Shown one piece after another: positions 44,886 through 57,062 of a DNA stretch of 64,000 nucleotides (its first letter is position 1; every line of letters begins with the position of its first letter). A model generated the notes under the pieces. It did not search any database. It was given only the letters and a program-made list of their open reading frames with translations, and had not been told where the DNA came from. This stretch comes from Cercis canadensis. Taxonomy: Eukaryota; Streptophyta; Magnoliopsida; Fabales; Fabaceae. Position numbers and translations under genes: made by a program. The DNA is taken from the NCBI GenBank assembly GCA_003255065.1, contig QAOA01004005.1:569080-633079 (forward strand). The letters are read 5' to 3'.

Positions 44886-45480
44886 TAGGGAGTTTTTATG
44901 TAGTGTGATAGTAGATGAGGGAAGTTGTGCTAATGTAGCTTGCCCATACATAAACACTTCAAACCCTACATTCTCCAATCGCTCAACAATAGTGGGGAGG
45001 TAACAGTGAGCAAAAAAGTCCTAATCTCTTTCTCCATTGGCAAGTATGAAGATGAGGTGCTTTGTGATATTATTCCCATGCAGGCTAGCCACATACTCCT
45101 TGGTAGGACTTGACCATTTGACTACAAAGTCAATCACAGTGGGTACATAAAACTATACTCATTTGTTTTCAACAAGAGGCTAATCACCTTGATCCCTATG
45201 TCTTCAAAGCAAATTCTAGAAGATCAAATACGGATAAAAAAGATTGTGAGATTGAGAGAGAGCAAAAGAGAGTGGAGGCTAAGACCTTCAAGAGGCAAGA
45301 AAAAGAGAGAGAAACCAAGAGCAGATTGAGTGGAAAGAAGAGAGGAAAAATGAAAGATTATGAGCTTGGGAAAAGAGAGTCCAAGAAAGTTTTGCTTTCT
45401 CATAAGCCTACTCTAACATCCTTGTGCAAAAAGACTTATGTTGAGACTAATCCCTTCAATCTTTCATGTTCTAGTGTGTG
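44886..45480 (+). pseudogene. Ty3/gypsy protease remnant with basic tail
   Basis: In successive frames the plus strand reads VIVDEGSCANVA (protease active-site region; Asp-Glu-Gly-Ser where Asp-Gly-Gly-Ser is usual), then KYEDEVLCDIIPMQASHILLGR, a phrase characteristic of plant gypsy gag-pol protease ends. A lysine/arginine-rich tail follows (KRESKKVLLSHKP). There is a stop after LGRT and at least one frameshift. No RT follows, so this is a deleted or non-autonomous element. It is unrelated to the Athila-type families. Confidence 0.75.
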
Positions 45481-45537
45481 TTTGTCTCATGTGTAGAATC
45501 TTGAAGAAGTCTCTCAAAAAACAACACAAGATGGAAT

Positions 45538-46191
45538 GTGGTTAACTTTACACATTTCCCTACTTTGACATCAACTTATGTTGATTGTGCACTTGCTGAA
45601 AAATTGTTTAATCATGATCCTACTCTTATTGTAATGGTGTATGCATGTGGAGATTTAGGAAATAATGTTGATGGATTAGGAGATTTCATGCTTCTTACTT
45701 ATTTACATGCTAGGGCACTAGGTCTCGATCATGTTAGAACCTTGTGTGCTAGTGACTTTTATGATATCGGTAGGAAGAGTATGAGTGTTACATGGGCTGC
45801 ACAACCCCACCATATGCCAAATTACTCTTTGTTTAGAAAGCTCGATGACCAGTTATTCCATAACTCCATGTATAGATCTCACATTTCTCTTAATTCTTGC
45901 ATAAATAACACTTTTTATGATACCAATGTATTTTGTAAGGATGAACTTGCGCATGATTGTTATAGGCTTAGATTTGTTGGACATAATTATTTGCTTTCTT
46001 TTAGATTTATATATGGAACCTATGGTTGGTTGTCCATACTTTGTAAGGTTTGTCATATCTCTCATACCCTATCTAAAGTGGTGAATCTTTTGTTGCACAT
46101 TTCCATTGGATACTTTTTGAAGGCATACTTCTTGGTATTTTTAAATCAAGAGCTGAGTTTAGTTTATTCTAGTCCTACAGTGCTTGCTTAA
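45538..46191 (+). CDS. Unrecognised 217-codon frame in a gypsy remnant
   Basis: An open frame beginning at GTG with no good ATG, ending TAA at 46191. It lies where RT would be expected, between the protease remnant and the purine tract of the LTR at 46528. The sequence (YVDCALAEKLFNHDPT; DGLGDFMLLTYLHARALG; HMPNYSLFRKLDDQLFHNS) is not one I recognise. The C-terminal 70 residues are hydrophobic, with possible membrane segments around NLLLHISIGYFLKAYFLVFL. It could be a captured or degraded sequence, or a non-autonomous element's own protein. I assign no function. Confidence 0.35.
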   Translation: MVNFTHFPTLTSTYVDCALAEKLFNHDPTLIVMVYACGDLGNNVDGLGDFMLLTYLHARALGLDHVRTLCASDFYDIGRKSMSVTWAAQPHHMPNYSLFRKLDDQLFHNSMYRSHISLNSCINNTFYDTNVFCKDELAHDCYRLRFVGHNYLLSFRFIYGTYGWLSILCKVCHISHTLSKVVNLLLHISIGYFLKAYFLVFLNQELSLVYSSPTVLA

Positions 46192-46503
46192 CTATTTCTT
46201 TTATGCCTTTATGCATTTTTATGCTTTTGTGTTCCTCACAAAAATTTCAGCTTTGTGGTTTCTTGTAAGGAATTTGAGAGGGTGGTCTTTGACCTGGGTA
46301 TCTCCTTTTACTTTGTTGTTACAAATAAGGGAGAAGGAACTTGAATGTTCAAGATGAAGCTGGTCAATGTAACACAAGTCTTAGTGGTTGCACTAAGCAT
46401 ATCTTCCTTCCTCTACAATCTTAAACCTTGTTGTGGCTTGATATTAATTGGGTTTTATACTCATTACCCTTTTCTTGTGTATGTAGGTTAAAGATTTGAG
46501 GGC

Positions 46504-46527
46504 AAGTCTTTTTGAATAGGGAGGGGA
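46504..46527 (+). promoter_or_regulatory. Polypurine tract of gypsy remnant
   Basis: AGTCTTTTTGAATAGGGAGGGGA lies directly ahead of the LTR start TGATGCGATCC. Purine-rich text of this kind before TGATGCGAT is typical of plant gypsy elements. Confidence 0.65.
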
Positions 46528-47206
46528 TGATGCGATCCAAGGTAGCAACACCAAGGAGGCCGAGGCTAGGGTTTAGCTCATAGTTATTTGGTCAATAGTC
46601 TTTGTATTTTGATATCATTGTTGGGCCGAATAGCTATGTATTTAGGGTCTTTATTTTCTGATTTATTTCTTGAGACTTTGTTTTGGGTTAAGTTTGTAGT
46701 AATGGCCCATTTTGAACTTCTATTAGGGCTGGTCATTACTTAAGCCACTTAGGGCTTGCTTAGTTGGGTTTTAGGATCTTTGGGTCAGTTTGGGTTCGGT
46801 TACCCACTCAGCTCCTAAAATTGCCCCACAAACACTTTAAGGAGATGATTACCTTTGTTATCAACATTATTCAGAAATTAATCAAAGAACTTGTTGAGAG
46901 GTTTCTTCTCTTTTCTCTCTTTTGAGAGCTATGGACTAGCAATGGTACAACTTGCTTGGTGCTAGAATCTTATCACTCCCAATCTCTTTTTTCCCTGAAG
47001 TTTGGTGATTCAACCAATGCTTCATCCTTTCCACGTTGGTTCTTGATTCTTTGTGCTTGAGAGGTTTAGCTGCATTGTTGAGTTGCTCATTCTGAGTTTA
47101 AGGGTCTTCACTTCATTTCCATTCATCTTGTTTTGTTTAATTCACTGGCCAATTTCTTGTGATCCTTGGATTCGTGGTGTTATGCTGAGTAGACCAATCG
47201 CATCAA
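46528..47206 (+). repeat. 3' LTR of the gypsy remnant
   Basis: A 679-bp segment starting TGATGCGATCC and ending ACCAATCGCATCA, giving 9-bp inverted ends (TGATGCGAT and ATCGCATCA). It follows a purine tract on the plus strand. The 5' partner is not in the window. Confidence 0.78.
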
Positions 47207-47798
47207 CAAGCAAAATGTTAAGTTTTTGGGTATTTGTTAAGTGGATTTTACACCCACTTTATAAATGCTTTTAGCTTAACTTTTTGTTTGTGTCTTGAGA
47301 TTTGTAGCCTTAATCTTGTTCATTCTGTCTATTTTGTAGGTTTGAATGGAAAAAGTGAAAATTATTGCTTAAAGAGGCATTGAAGACAAGATATGACAAA
47401 TTTTTGGTTTGTTGGGTGTTGCTATGCTACTCCCTGGCGTCGCTATGCTCCAAGTCCACCAGCTGCAGAGGTGAGCAAGGTGCTGGGCATCCTTATGCTA
47501 CTTCCTAGCGTCGCTACGCCCTCTCTTAGCCAAAAGCCACATTGAAGCATCCTTTGGGCATCGCTACGCCCTTGACCAATGTCGCTATGCCCATGACCAA
47601 GAGTTGCTTTGCCAGGCCATCCACCAAAGCACTCCCTGGGCGTCCTAGCGCTCGTGATCCAGCGTCCCAACGCCCAACGTGCATTCTTCCGCGCACGTGC
47701 TTTGTTTTTCCTATTAGAATTAGGAGTAATAGGTTTTAGTATTTAAGCAACTTTTAGGTTTGAGTTTAGGGATCTTTTCTTGACTTTTTAGAAGTAAG
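47207..47798. repeat. Fragment of another LTR-like sequence with GGCGTCGCTACGCC words
   Basis: Non-coding DNA with at least seven variants of the word GGCGTCGCTACGCCC between 47435 and 47670. Such GC-rich palindromic words inside otherwise AT-rich DNA are typical of some gypsy LTR or leader regions. The boundaries are not clear. It is cut by the family 1 LTR at 47803. Confidence 0.45.
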
Positions 47799-47802
47799 GA
47801 AG

Positions 47803-49227
47803 TGATGAGCTGCCGAGGCTCCTCAAATTAATTAAGTTTAAGGTCGGTTCCTAAGCTATTTGCAGCAAAGGGCAGCCCTAAGTCGAACCTAAGGATTGTT
47901 CTATTTGGTGAATCATATTGAGAAGCATATAAACAGGGGGGTTGTGTTTGTTTATGTGATTAACAAAAATTAATTGAAAGTGGTAAAGTTTGAGAGAAAG
48001 CAACCAATTCAAGTCTTAACTAATTCTGATTTTGATTCATCCTTGATTTCCAAGGATCCATTTAATTATTAATCATGTTCTTGGCCTTTAAAACATATCA
48101 AGAAGCCTCTCAATGTTCTATGGATGTCTACTGGTTAAGCAACCAGAATTCGGTTCAACAAGGGACTAAATGAATTAAGCAAACATTCAAGTCCAGTTTA
48201 ACCTAAGTCCTGAATCCAGCCAAGGTAATTAATCCGTCCAAGCTTAGAACCATTAATTAACCATACAATCCTCTTTTATCACATGCAAACAGAATATGAA
48301 CACATGAATAATCCAATCCGAATTAAGCAATTCAAACAGAATATTTCAGAGGATTGAAAGAACTTGATTAACAACTAAAATGAAGAACAACAACACATAA
48401 TCTCAAAATCAATAATCAGAATAGCAAAACCTGGATTGATATGATGATTTAGCCCTCCATGAACAAGAAGAGCTGAGTTCTTACAAAATATCTAAGAGAA
48501 AACTTAGAGACTAAGGAAAGAGAAAAAGCTGTCTAAAAATAACTAATGACTTGATTCTGAATTTCGGCTGCCCCCTCTTGCTGATATAGACCTCCAAAAT
48601 TACATGCACACCCAAATTGCCCTTAGGGCACACTTGTTCCCATGGGCCTTAGCTTCAATTGGGCTTTGGTTTGGGCCCATTTGGACTTGTCATGAGGAAG
48701 TTAGGCCCATTTAAGTGGCAAAAGGTGTCTGGAACCGTCAGCTAAATTGCACAGCAAATAAGACCATCTTCAACATAAAATATTGCGAACTGGTCTCATA
48801 TCAATTGAAGCTCTATCTGCTAGCTTTCCAATGGTACCAGTTTCAGGTCCATATGACATGCACAACGCAAGTTATGACCCAAATACTTCATGTAGGTCAG
48901 GATCCTGTGACAGCATGTCTTCTCTGGCTTCCAGGCTGCATATGACCTTCTGAGCGTCCGAATTAGCTTTGGAGCCCTAAAAGAAAGTTGTAGACAATTC
49001 TCTCAGCTTTCCTACAAGGTATGACTTGGAATTTTTAGACATCCAGAACTCAAGATATGCACGAAACACAGAGACAGCATATAATGCTCAGTATTGCTGG
49101 AAATTGCAATTAAGCACAAATGGATCCAAAGTCATGAAATGAGGTCTAAGTCTATGCAATTCAGCCCAAAAGAAGTTTAAAAGACTAAGTATGAGGGATA
49201 ATTATTATATAAAAAGTGTGTTCATCA
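47803..49227 (-). repeat. 3' LTR of A2
   Basis: 1425 bp, TGATGAGC to GTTCATCA. Its diagnostic variants (GGTCGGTTCCTAAGC; GGGGGTTGTGTTTGTTT; the wording CCCCCTCTTGCTGATAT) are shared with the outermost right LTR at 59076-60599 and not with the inner one at 57063-58484. Confidence 0.93.
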
Positions 49228-50782
49228 AATTCCCCCACACTTAGCTTTTGCACGTCTCGGGCAAACTAAAATTCCAAAACTAAGAAAAGTAAGGACAAGG
49301 AAACAAAAACAAATTTAAAAACTAAAGGATCACCTCCCAATGATATTTAAGAAATGCATAAGTTCATACCACAAGTAAGATAAGCAATTAAAGATTCAAG
49401 GAAGTCACAACATTCATGAAATAAAATTTCGTCTCATCCAAAATCAACAAACAAGGTAACTTCAATTGGAAAGCATAAGTCAAGAATGATAGATCCTCAC
49501 AAGATATACTCTCAATCCCTCAAGTGTTTAGAAATTAGGTACTTCACTCAATCAAACTCATGAAGAGATGCACTACCATAAGCTTGCTTATCTTCTACTT
49601 CTCCACTACTCAAACAAATGCACACACAAATCAAGAGGACTTTATTTAAGGTTGTAATAAGGCCAAGGTAAAGGTAAAGGAATGAATCAAAATGGATATC
49701 ACAAGGTAAAACTCAAAGAGAATAAGAGAACATTGGAGAGGAACTCAAATGACAAGCATTAAATTCCAAGTGTGTAAAGCATATTCTCCTTCTGTGCACA
49801 TATTCCTTTTCCTTTTCTTTTCCTTTTTCACAATTCTGATTTTTTTTTTTTTTCAGAACCAATTGGTTTTTTTTTTCTTTCTTTCTTTCTTTCACATAAT
49901 ACTTTGCACATTAGGATTCACAACCTCCACACTTGTACTATTAATTACCCACAAGCATAAGAGCTCCTCTAAGACAATGAACCAATGCTCTCCCATTCCC
50001 TAAGGTAAGGTAACAACATGGTATTTTGTACATAGGCATATAATGAGCTAATATCAAAGATAGGCAAATAGGCTCAATAGGGGTAATCAAAGGGAAATAA
50101 TACAAGGTTGGCTATTTGGCAAAGTGGCTAAATCAAGAAAGAATGCCTCAATCATGTTCATGTATGCAAATGAAAATGTAGCCTCAAAAAGAATCAAGCA
50201 AGTTCTAGAGTTAACAAATTCCATGAGTGAAATCACACAAGAAGGAAAAAGAATGGCACAAATGCCAAATCCATTCATCAAAAGGCTCAAAACTCACAAG
50301 GCATGTATCTATCAAACTTAATCATCAATCCAACATCTAAAACCAAGCATGTGAAATTAAGGATGGAAAACAAGTTATTCAATCATGCTATGAACCTTGA
50401 AATGTAATTACTTTAAACTTACAACTTTACAAATTCTATAACATCATTGGAGGGTAATTAAAACAGAAAAATGACAACAAAAACAGAAAAAACAGCAAGA
50501 ACAACAAACAGAAAAAATTAAAACAGAAAACAACAAATTTACAGAAATAGTAAACTAATCAACTAAACTAATCAACTAACCTAATCAACTACACAGAAAA
50601 CACCTAATCAACTAAACAGAAAACAATAAAGCAACTAAACTATATACAGAAATCCCTCCCCCACACTTAAATTTTACATTGTCCTCAATGTAAAAACTTC
50701 AAAAAGTATTAACAGATGACAAGTAATAACAAGCAGTCACATAAGGACAAGTAAAGTAAAAGAGAGAGAAGAAACATCCTTA
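49228..50782 (-). other. A2 3' region with two hairpin/purine-tract modules
   Basis: About 1.55 kb without a gene; no env-like frame. Next to the LTR the minus strand carries GCTAAGTGTGGGGGAATT, preceded by pairing TTTGC and GCAAA arms (49261-49265 and 49247-49251). About 130 bp downstream of pol there is a second module (50651-50695). In it the arms TTTTACATTG and CAATGTAAAA pair perfectly (10 bp) around the AGGA loop, followed by TTTAAGTGTGGGGGAGGG. A CTTT/T-rich simple repeat lies near 49835-49895. Confidence 0.8.
50651..50695 (-). promoter_or_regulatory. Internal hairpin plus purine tract of A2
   Basis: A perfect 10-bp stem (plus-strand 50672-50681 with 50686-50695) and a TCCT loop (AGGA on the RNA strand). 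On the minus strand the stem is followed by the purine run GTGTGGGGGAGGG. It is the best-preserved of the modules in the window. The position just after the pol stop and the unchanged loop suggest selection; the role is unproven. Confidence 0.65.
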
Positions 50783-53700
50783 TCAGGGGAGGTAGATGGC
50801 ATCGTGCAAGTGGACCTCCTCCACTGTGTCCTCCTGAGCGCCCTCATAAAATGGCTTGAGGCGGTGCCCGTTCACCTTGAAAGCCTTGCTGGTGGACTCA
50901 CTCGCTATCTCCACTGCACCATAAGGGAAGACCTTGGTGACAATAAACGGGCCAAGCCACCGAGAACGGAGCTTGCCAGGCATGAGCTTTAAGCGAGAGT
51001 TATACAAGAGAACTTTCTGGCCAGCAGAGAACTCCTTCCTCAGCACCATGTTATCATGGAACCGCTTGGTCTTTTCTTTGTAAAGGCGGGAGCTCTCATA
51101 AGCATCCAAACGAAGCTCCTCAAGCTCTTGGAGGTGAAGCTTTCTCTGGGACCCGGCTTGACTCAGATCAAGGTTGCACTGCTTGACCGCCCAATAGGCC
51201 TTGTGCTCAAGCTCCACTGGAAGGTGGCAGGCCTTGCCAAAAACGATCCGGTAGGGAGACATCCCAATAGGTGTCTTGAAAGCAGTCCGGTATGCCCACA
51301 GAGCGTCCTCGAGTCGCAAGCTCCAGTCCTTCCGACTAGGTTGGACAGTCTTCTCCAAGATACGCTTGATTTCCCTGTTGGAGACTTCAGCTTGCCCATT
51401 GGTCTGAGGGTGGTAAGGAGTGGAAACCTTATGCATGACGCCATATTTCTTCATTAAAGCCGCCATGGTCCGGTTGCAGAAATGCGAACCCTGATCACTG
51501 ATGATGGCCCTAGGAATGCCAAATCTGCAGAAAATGTTTGATCTAACAAAATCCACAACAACTTTAGAATCATCAGTACGGGTGGCTTTCGCCTCCACCC
51601 ACTTAGACACATAATCCACAGCAAGTAAAATGTAAACAAAACCAAAAGAAACAGGAAAAGGACCCATAAAGTCAATACCCCAGACATCAAAAATCTCACA
51701 GAATAACAAAGGCTGCTGGGGCATCTCATGCCTATGGGAAATGTTCCCGGTTCTCTGACATTGTTCACAAGATTTACAAAATATATGTGCATCCCTAAAT
51801 AAAGTGACCCAATACAATCCAGAGTCTAAGACCTTCCTAGCTGTACGTTGAGGACCAAAATGTCCACCACATGCAAAAGTATGGCAAAAGCTAAGAACAG
51901 ACTGAAACTCATTATCAGGCACACATCTCCTAATAATTTGATCACTACAGAATTTCCAGAGATAGGGATCATCCCACACATAATATTTTGCCTCACTCTT
52001 TAACTTGTCTAATTGGGCACGTGTGAGGTGTGAGGGCAAAGCATGGGCAGCTAAATAATTGACAAGGTCTGCATACCATGGAAACTCACCATGCAGCCCT
52101 AACAGCTGCTCGTCAGGAAAGGAATCCTGAATGGGCAGTAGATCAAGATCTCGCTCTATGCGGCTGAGGTGGTCAGCAACCAGGTTCTCAGCTCCACTCT
52201 TGTCGCGGATCTCCACATCGAACTCTTGAAGCAGCAACATCCACCTAATCAGTCGTGGCTTGGCATCCGGTTTCTTCAAGAGATACTTCAGAGCTGTATG
52301 ATCGGAAAACACCACAACCTTCGAATCTATCAAATAAGACCTGAACTTATCTAATGCAAAAACAATAGATAGAAGTTCTTTTTCAGTGGTGGTGTAATTC
52401 GCTTGAGCAGCATCCAGAGTTCTCGAAGCATAGTAAACCACATGAGGAACTTTGGCCACTCGCTGCGCCAAGACAGCTCCCAAGGCATAGTTCGAAGCGT
52501 CGCACATCAGCTCGAATGGGAGTGTCCAATCAGGTGGCTGAATGACAGGGGTACTGGTGAGAGCTAGCTTTAGGCGGTTGAAAGCTTCCTTGCACTTCTG
52601 GTTGAACAGAAACTCCACATCTTTCTGCAGAAGGCTAGACAGCGGAATGGCTATCTTGCTGAAGTCTCTGATAAAGCGCCGGTAGAAACCTGCATGTCCA
52701 AGAAATGATCGCACTTCCCGCACGCATGTGGGGTAAGATAAAGCAGTTATGACATCTATTTTAGCAGGATCTACCTCAACCCCTTTTCTAGATACTACAT
52801 GGCCTAAAACTATACCTTGTTCTACCATGAAATGGCATTTTTCAAAATTTAAGACAAGGTTAGTCTCAATGCAGCGATGTAGTACTCTAGCTAAGCTACT
52901 CAGACAGTCATCAAAAGAAGAACCATAAACAGTAAAATCATCCATAAACACCTCCATGCACTCCTCTAAAAAATCAGAGAATATACTAACCATGCACCTC
53001 TGGAAAGTACCAGGGGCGTTGCAAAGGCCGAAAGGCATCCGCCGGTAAGCAAACGTGCCGAAGGGACATGTAAAAGTGGTCTTCTCTTGATCCTCTGGTG
53101 CTATATGAATCTGGAAGTACCCAGTGTAGCCATCCAGGAAGCAGTAATGGGATTTCCCAGCTAACCGCTCCAGCATTTGATCGATGAACGGCAGGGGGTA
53201 ATGATCCTTCCTGGTGGCTTGATTCAGCCTCCTGTAATCAATGCAGACCCGCCAGCTGTTCTGCACTCGGGTAGGCAGCAACTCGTTGTTCTGGTTGGCC
53301 ACCACTGTCACCCCGGATTTCTTTGGAACGACCTGCACTGGGCTCACCCAAGTGCTGTCAGATATAGGATAAATGATGCCAGCTTGCAGAAGCTTGGTCA
53401 CCTCCTTCTTTACTACATCCAGGATGAGAGGGTTTAATCGCCTCTGGGGCTGCCGCACTGGTTTAGCGCCATCTTCAAGTAATATGCGATGCATGCATGT
53501 AGATGGACTAATGCCAGGAATATCTGCTAATGTCCAGCCAATGGCTCGCTGATGCTCTCGCAGAATGCACAGCAATCTTTCCTCTTGCTCAGGCAGTAAA
53601 TTGTTGGCCACAATTACTGGAAGCTGCTCTGCAGAGGCCAAATACGCATACTTCAGATGCTTAGGCAGAGGCTTCAGCTCTAGCTTGGGTGGCTGCACTG

Positions 53701-56386
53701 CAGAGGGCAGAAATCTGGGTGGCTGTATGTCAATCTCTGCAGACTGAATCTCCTCCTGAACAGCAGCTGCTGCCAGCTCTGGGGAACCAGAGTTATCATC
53801 ACGTAAAAAGGTGGAGATCTCAGCACAAATAGCACAGCCAGAATCACCATCACAATCAGTGCAAGATGGGCACTGAATAGAATCATCAAAACCAGCCAAA
53901 TCTGGTAAGTCAGCGTCAGCACACATATGATGGTAAACATCCTCAACCAGATCATCAATCACATCAATGTGAAAGACAGCATGCTCATCCATGGGATGCT
54001 TCATAGCATCAAAAATGTTGAACTGCACAACAGATTCACCAAACTCCATGGATAGAGTTCCTGCATACACATCAATCTTGGTCCGCGCAGTCTTGAGGAA
54101 TGGTCTGCCCAGAATGAGTGGAGCCTTGCTGGATTGTGACTGTCCTTCCATCTCCAGAATGTAGAAATCTGTTGGAAAGATCAGCTCATCAACTCTGACC
54201 AACACGTCTTCAATCAACCCAGCTGGATAAGCACTGCTCCTGTTGGCTAGCTGTATCACAACTCCTGTGGCATTCAAGGGTCCAAGCCCGAGGGAACTGA
54301 AAACAGACATAGGCATGACATTGATCGAAGCGCCTAGATCTAGCATGGCATGCTCGAACTTGGAATTGCCTATAACACAGGGGATTGTGAAAGTCCCTGG
54401 ATCCTTGCACTTCTGAGGCATAGGTTGAATAAGGGCTGAGACATTCTGACTCATGCTAATCCGCTCATTGCCCTTCAGCCTCCTCCTCTGGGTGCACAAT
54501 TCCTTGAGAAATTTGGCATATCTAGGAATTTGCTTGATAGCATCCAGCAAGGGAATGTTAACTTCCACCTTCCTGAATGTCTCCAGAAGCTCTCTATCTT
54601 TCTCTGCCTCATCTTGCTTCTTGGACAGAGTAGCTCTCTGTGGAAAGGGAAGAGCTACTGCAGGCAGCTTGCTTGCAGGTGCAAGGTTGATTGGCTCAGG
54701 AACTGCTTGCTCTGCTGGTTGGGACTCACTGGCAGGTTGAGGCTCGGCTGGCTCTTGCAAGGATTTGCCAGACCTCAATGTGATAGCACTCACATTACTC
54801 CCATTTGGGTTGGGAATTGTCTGTGAAGGGAGTTTGCCAGAACCCTTGGACTGCAACTGGCTAACTGATGATGCCAATTGTCCAATCTGTGTTTCCAGAT
54901 TCTGCATGGTGGACTCTGCCCTCTGCTGGAACTGGATGTTGCTGGTGGCCATCTGCTTCACCAAATCTTCCAATGAAGGCTCAGGTTTGGATGTTGACGG
55001 GTTGGCTGGCTGCATAGGCTGCTGCTGGAATGGTGGCCTGTTCTGTTGAAACTGGCCTGGCCTGGCTGGCTGAAATTGGCTCTGTTGTTGCCAAGGTTGC
55101 CTATACTGCTGCTGTTGCTGTGGCTGTTGTTGGGAGGACTGCTGTTGTGGTGCTGCAGCATTGCCATATCTGAAATTTGGATGATCCCTCCAACCAGGGT
55201 TGTAAGTGTTGGAGTACGGATCATATCTAGGCTGCTGCTGCTGTTGGTATGGGGATCGACCAGGAAAAACACCTACTGCAGCTACAGAGGGATCCTGAAA
55301 TCCAGAATCACCATCTTGCAGTGTGGGGCACGCATCTGTAGGATGTGATGGACAAGCACAAATGCCACACACGCTTGCAGGTTGAGGGGTGGATACTTGT
55401 CTCCCCACTGCCAATTGCCTGACCAAGGAGGTCAGCTCGTCAAGTCTGTGCTCCATTCTTTGTTGGTCAGCAAATGACACACCAACTTCATTGACTCCTC
55501 TAGTGGAATGAATCATCCGAACACCAAACTGCTGGGAATTCTCTGCCATATTGGAAATTAAATCTCTGGCAGCAGCAGGTGTTTTATCCACTAATGCTCC
55601 TCCACTAGCAGAATCAATGTTACTTCTATCCGAAGGTGACAAGCCCTCATAGAAATATTGTATCAACAGCTGATCACTTATTTGGTGATGGAGGCAGCTT
55701 GAACACAGCTTTGTAAACCTCTCCCAATACTCATGCAATGTCTCCCCTGGCAGTTGCCTTATGCCACATATGTCTTTGCGGATGGCAGCAGTTCTGGATG
55801 CAGGGAAGAACTTGGCCAGAAACAGCTTCTTCATGTCATTCCAATTCCTGACCGAACCTTGTGACAAGTAAAAGAGCCAGTCTTTAGCTGCATCAGCCAG
55901 AGAGAAAGGGAATGCTCTTAACTTGATCTGCTCTTCAGAAATTCCTTGTGGCCTCATGGTGGAACAAACCACATGAAATTCCTTCAAATGCTTGTGAGGA
56001 TCTTCACCTGCAAGACCATGAAACTTTGGCAGCAAGTGTATCAATCCAGACTTTAATTCAAAAGCAGTATCAATTTCAGGATATTGGATCCCTAAAGGTT
56101 GGTAAGCAACATCAGGGGTGGCCAATTCCTTAAGAGTTCTATCTCTAGGCTGCATGTTATTATTATTGTTATTTCCAGCTCTATTAGCATTATCAGCTCT
56201 ATCACCTTGATTAACAACAGGATCAACAATAGGAATAACAATAGGAGTGCTAGCTTCAGCCATAGTAGGATCTAGATTATCAACAGCCCTATGTGCTCTA
56301 TTACGTGTATGCAAGGTTCTCTCAATTTCAGGATCTCCTTCAAGCAATACAAATGGAGAAGACCTAGTCATACACCATGCAAACAA
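50783..56386 (-). CDS. gag-pol: Athila-type gag-pol polyprotein, uninterrupted (A2)
   Basis: A single 1867-residue polyprotein that carries out particle assembly, reverse transcription and integration. In order: gag core about residues 110-290; Cys/His cluster [14 protein letters not shown] at 340-353; Gln-rich 381-458; coiled-coil-like 470-515; aspartic protease with LDLGAS at 682-687; RT about 985-1170 with YRRLN near 1051 and catalytic FMDD at 1147-1150; RNase H about 1285-1410 (Asp1296, Glu1335 or Glu1337, Asp1362); integrase zinc region His1502, His1509, Cys1537, Cys1540; catalytic Asp1572, Asp1631, Glu1667 (35 residues between the last two); and a chromodomain-less C-terminus with [14 protein letters not shown]. 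The ATG at 56386 is the first; translation might start at MTRSS (residue 6) instead. All catalytic residues are present. There is no env gene. No frameshift separates gag from pol. Confidence 0.95.
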   Translation of the reverse strand: MFAWCMTRSSPFVLLEGDPEIERTLHTRNRAHRAVDNLDPTMAEASTPIVIPIVDPVVNQGDRADNANRAGNNNNNNMQPRDRTLKELATPDVAYQPLGIQYPEIDTAFELKSGLIHLLPKFHGLAGEDPHKHLKEFHVVCSTMRPQGISEEQIKLRAFPFSLADAAKDWLFYLSQGSVRNWNDMKKLFLAKFFPASRTAAIRKDICGIRQLPGETLHEYWERFTKLCSSCLHHQISDQLLIQYFYEGLSPSDRSNIDSASGGALVDKTPAAARDLISNMAENSQQFGVRMIHSTRGVNEVGVSFADQQRMEHRLDELTSLVRQLAVGRQVSTPQPASVCGICACPSHPTDACPTLQDGDSGFQDPSVAAVGVFPGRSPYQQQQQPRYDPYSNTYNPGWRDHPNFRYGNAAAPQQQSSQQQPQQQQQYRQPWQQQSQFQPARPGQFQQNRPPFQQQPMQPANPSTSKPEPSLEDLVKQMATSNIQFQQRAESTMQNLETQIGQLASSVSQLQSKGSGKLPSQTIPNPNGSNVSAITLRSGKSLQEPAEPQPASESQPAEQAVPEPINLAPASKLPAVALPFPQRATLSKKQDEAEKDRELLETFRKVEVNIPLLDAIKQIPRYAKFLKELCTQRRRLKGNERISMSQNVSALIQPMPQKCKDPGTFTIPCVIGNSKFEHAMLDLGASINVMPMSVFSSLGLGPLNATGVVIQLANRSSAYPAGLIEDVLVRVDELIFPTDFYILEMEGQSQSSKAPLILGRPFLKTARTKIDVYAGTLSMEFGESVVQFNIFDAMKHPMDEHAVFHIDVIDDLVEDVYHHMCADADLPDLAGFDDSIQCPSCTDCDGDSGCAICAEISTFLRDDNSGSPELAAAAVQEEIQSAEIDIQPPRFLPSAVQPPKLELKPLPKHLKYAYLASAEQLPVIVANNLLPEQEERLLCILREHQRAIGWTLADIPGISPSTCMHRILLEDGAKPVRQPQRRLNPLILDVVKKEVTKLLQAGIIYPISDSTWVSPVQVVPKKSGVTVVANQNNELLPTRVQNSWRVCIDYRRLNQATRKDHYPLPFIDQMLERLAGKSHYCFLDGYTGYFQIHIAPEDQEKTTFTCPFGTFAYRRMPFGLCNAPGTFQRCMVSIFSDFLEECMEVFMDDFTVYGSSFDDCLSSLARVLHRCIETNLVLNFEKCHFMVEQGIVLGHVVSRKGVEVDPAKIDVITALSYPTCVREVRSFLGHAGFYRRFIRDFSKIAIPLSSLLQKDVEFLFNQKCKEAFNRLKLALTSTPVIQPPDWTLPFELMCDASNYALGAVLAQRVAKVPHVVYYASRTLDAAQANYTTTEKELLSIVFALDKFRSYLIDSKVVVFSDHTALKYLLKKPDAKPRLIRWMLLLQEFDVEIRDKSGAENLVADHLSRIERDLDLLPIQDSFPDEQLLGLHGEFPWYADLVNYLAAHALPSHLTRAQLDKLKSEAKYYVWDDPYLWKFCSDQIIRRCVPDNEFQSVLSFCHTFACGGHFGPQRTARKVLDSGLYWVTLFRDAHIFCKSCEQCQRTGNISHRHEMPQQPLLFCEIFDVWGIDFMGPFPVSFGFVYILLAVDYVSKWVEAKATRTDDSKVVVDFVRSNIFCRFGIPRAIISDQGSHFCNRTMAALMKKYGVMHKVSTPYHPQTNGQAEVSNREIKRILEKTVQPSRKDWSLRLEDALWAYRTAFKTPIGMSPYRIVFGKACHLPVELEHKAYWAVKQCNLDLSQAGSQRKLHLQELEELRLDAYESSRLYKEKTKRFHDNMVLRKEFSAGQKVLLYNSRLKLMPGKLRSRWLGPFIVTKVFPYGAVEIASESTSKAFKVNGHRLKPFYEGAQEDTVEEVHLHDAIYLP

Positions 56387-57039
56387 GTGGCTAAATGCCT
56401 AAACACACCACAATGCACAAAAACACACAAAAACACACAAAACTGGCAGAAATAAGCTAAAACCGAAACACACCAAAAACACAAAACAAAGGTAAAAAGA
56501 CACCAAAATAGGACTAGAAAAGGTATCTAAACATTTTTTAAAATTTTTCTACCACCACAGGACGAAAGGTGGATGAAAATTGAACTCAAAAATCAAATAA
56601 AAAATCTTCAAAAAATGGAAAAGTGGTCAAAACAGTCGAATTTGGCTTAAAAACACAGACCTCACAGCCATAGGCTGTGACTTTTGTGAGTTAGGCCCTT
56701 TTCCTTCAACCCAGAAAGTTTCAGGTCAATCGGAGCTAAAAATTTTGGTGAACAGTAGACCCAGAAATCACTAAATCAAGCCAAACCGAAGGAAAAACAA
56801 AGGGGAAATGGTCCAAATGGCCAGAATTCACTCAATGACAATATAAAGCATCTAAGCACACTTGAAATCAAGAAAAACAATGGCCACTGGCCTCAAACAG
56901 AATGGATACTTGGCCAAAAAGTATGGAAAAAGTGGCCAAAACCCTAAAAACAACAAAAACTCAAACACAAGGGGGGTGAATTAGGGGAAAGTTAAAAGTC
57001 AGTTTTACTACTAATACTACTGATTCAAAGATAGAATAA
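56387..57039 (-). other. 5' leader of A2
   Basis: About 650 bp between the primer site and gag, A/C-rich on the plus strand, with no gene. It shares long blocks with the family 2 leader at 18955-19819 (around 56455-56515, 56535-56640 and 56715-56745), though the LTRs of the families are unlike. Confidence 0.75.
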
Positions 57040-57057
57040 TCCCCGGCAACGGCGCCA
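57040..57057 (-). promoter_or_regulatory. Primer binding site for tRNA-Asp (A2)
   Basis: The minus strand reads TGGCGCCGTTGCCGGGGA, the same 18 bases as the site in C1 at 19820-19837. It lies 5 bp from the inner 5' LTR edge at 57063. Confidence 0.94.
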
Positions 57058-57062
57058 AAATT

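Noticed and set aside
51056..55348. Several plus-strand frames of 60-133 codons opposite gag-pol of A2
   Set aside because: Antisense shadows of a conserved gene; the same shadows appear in A1 and A3.
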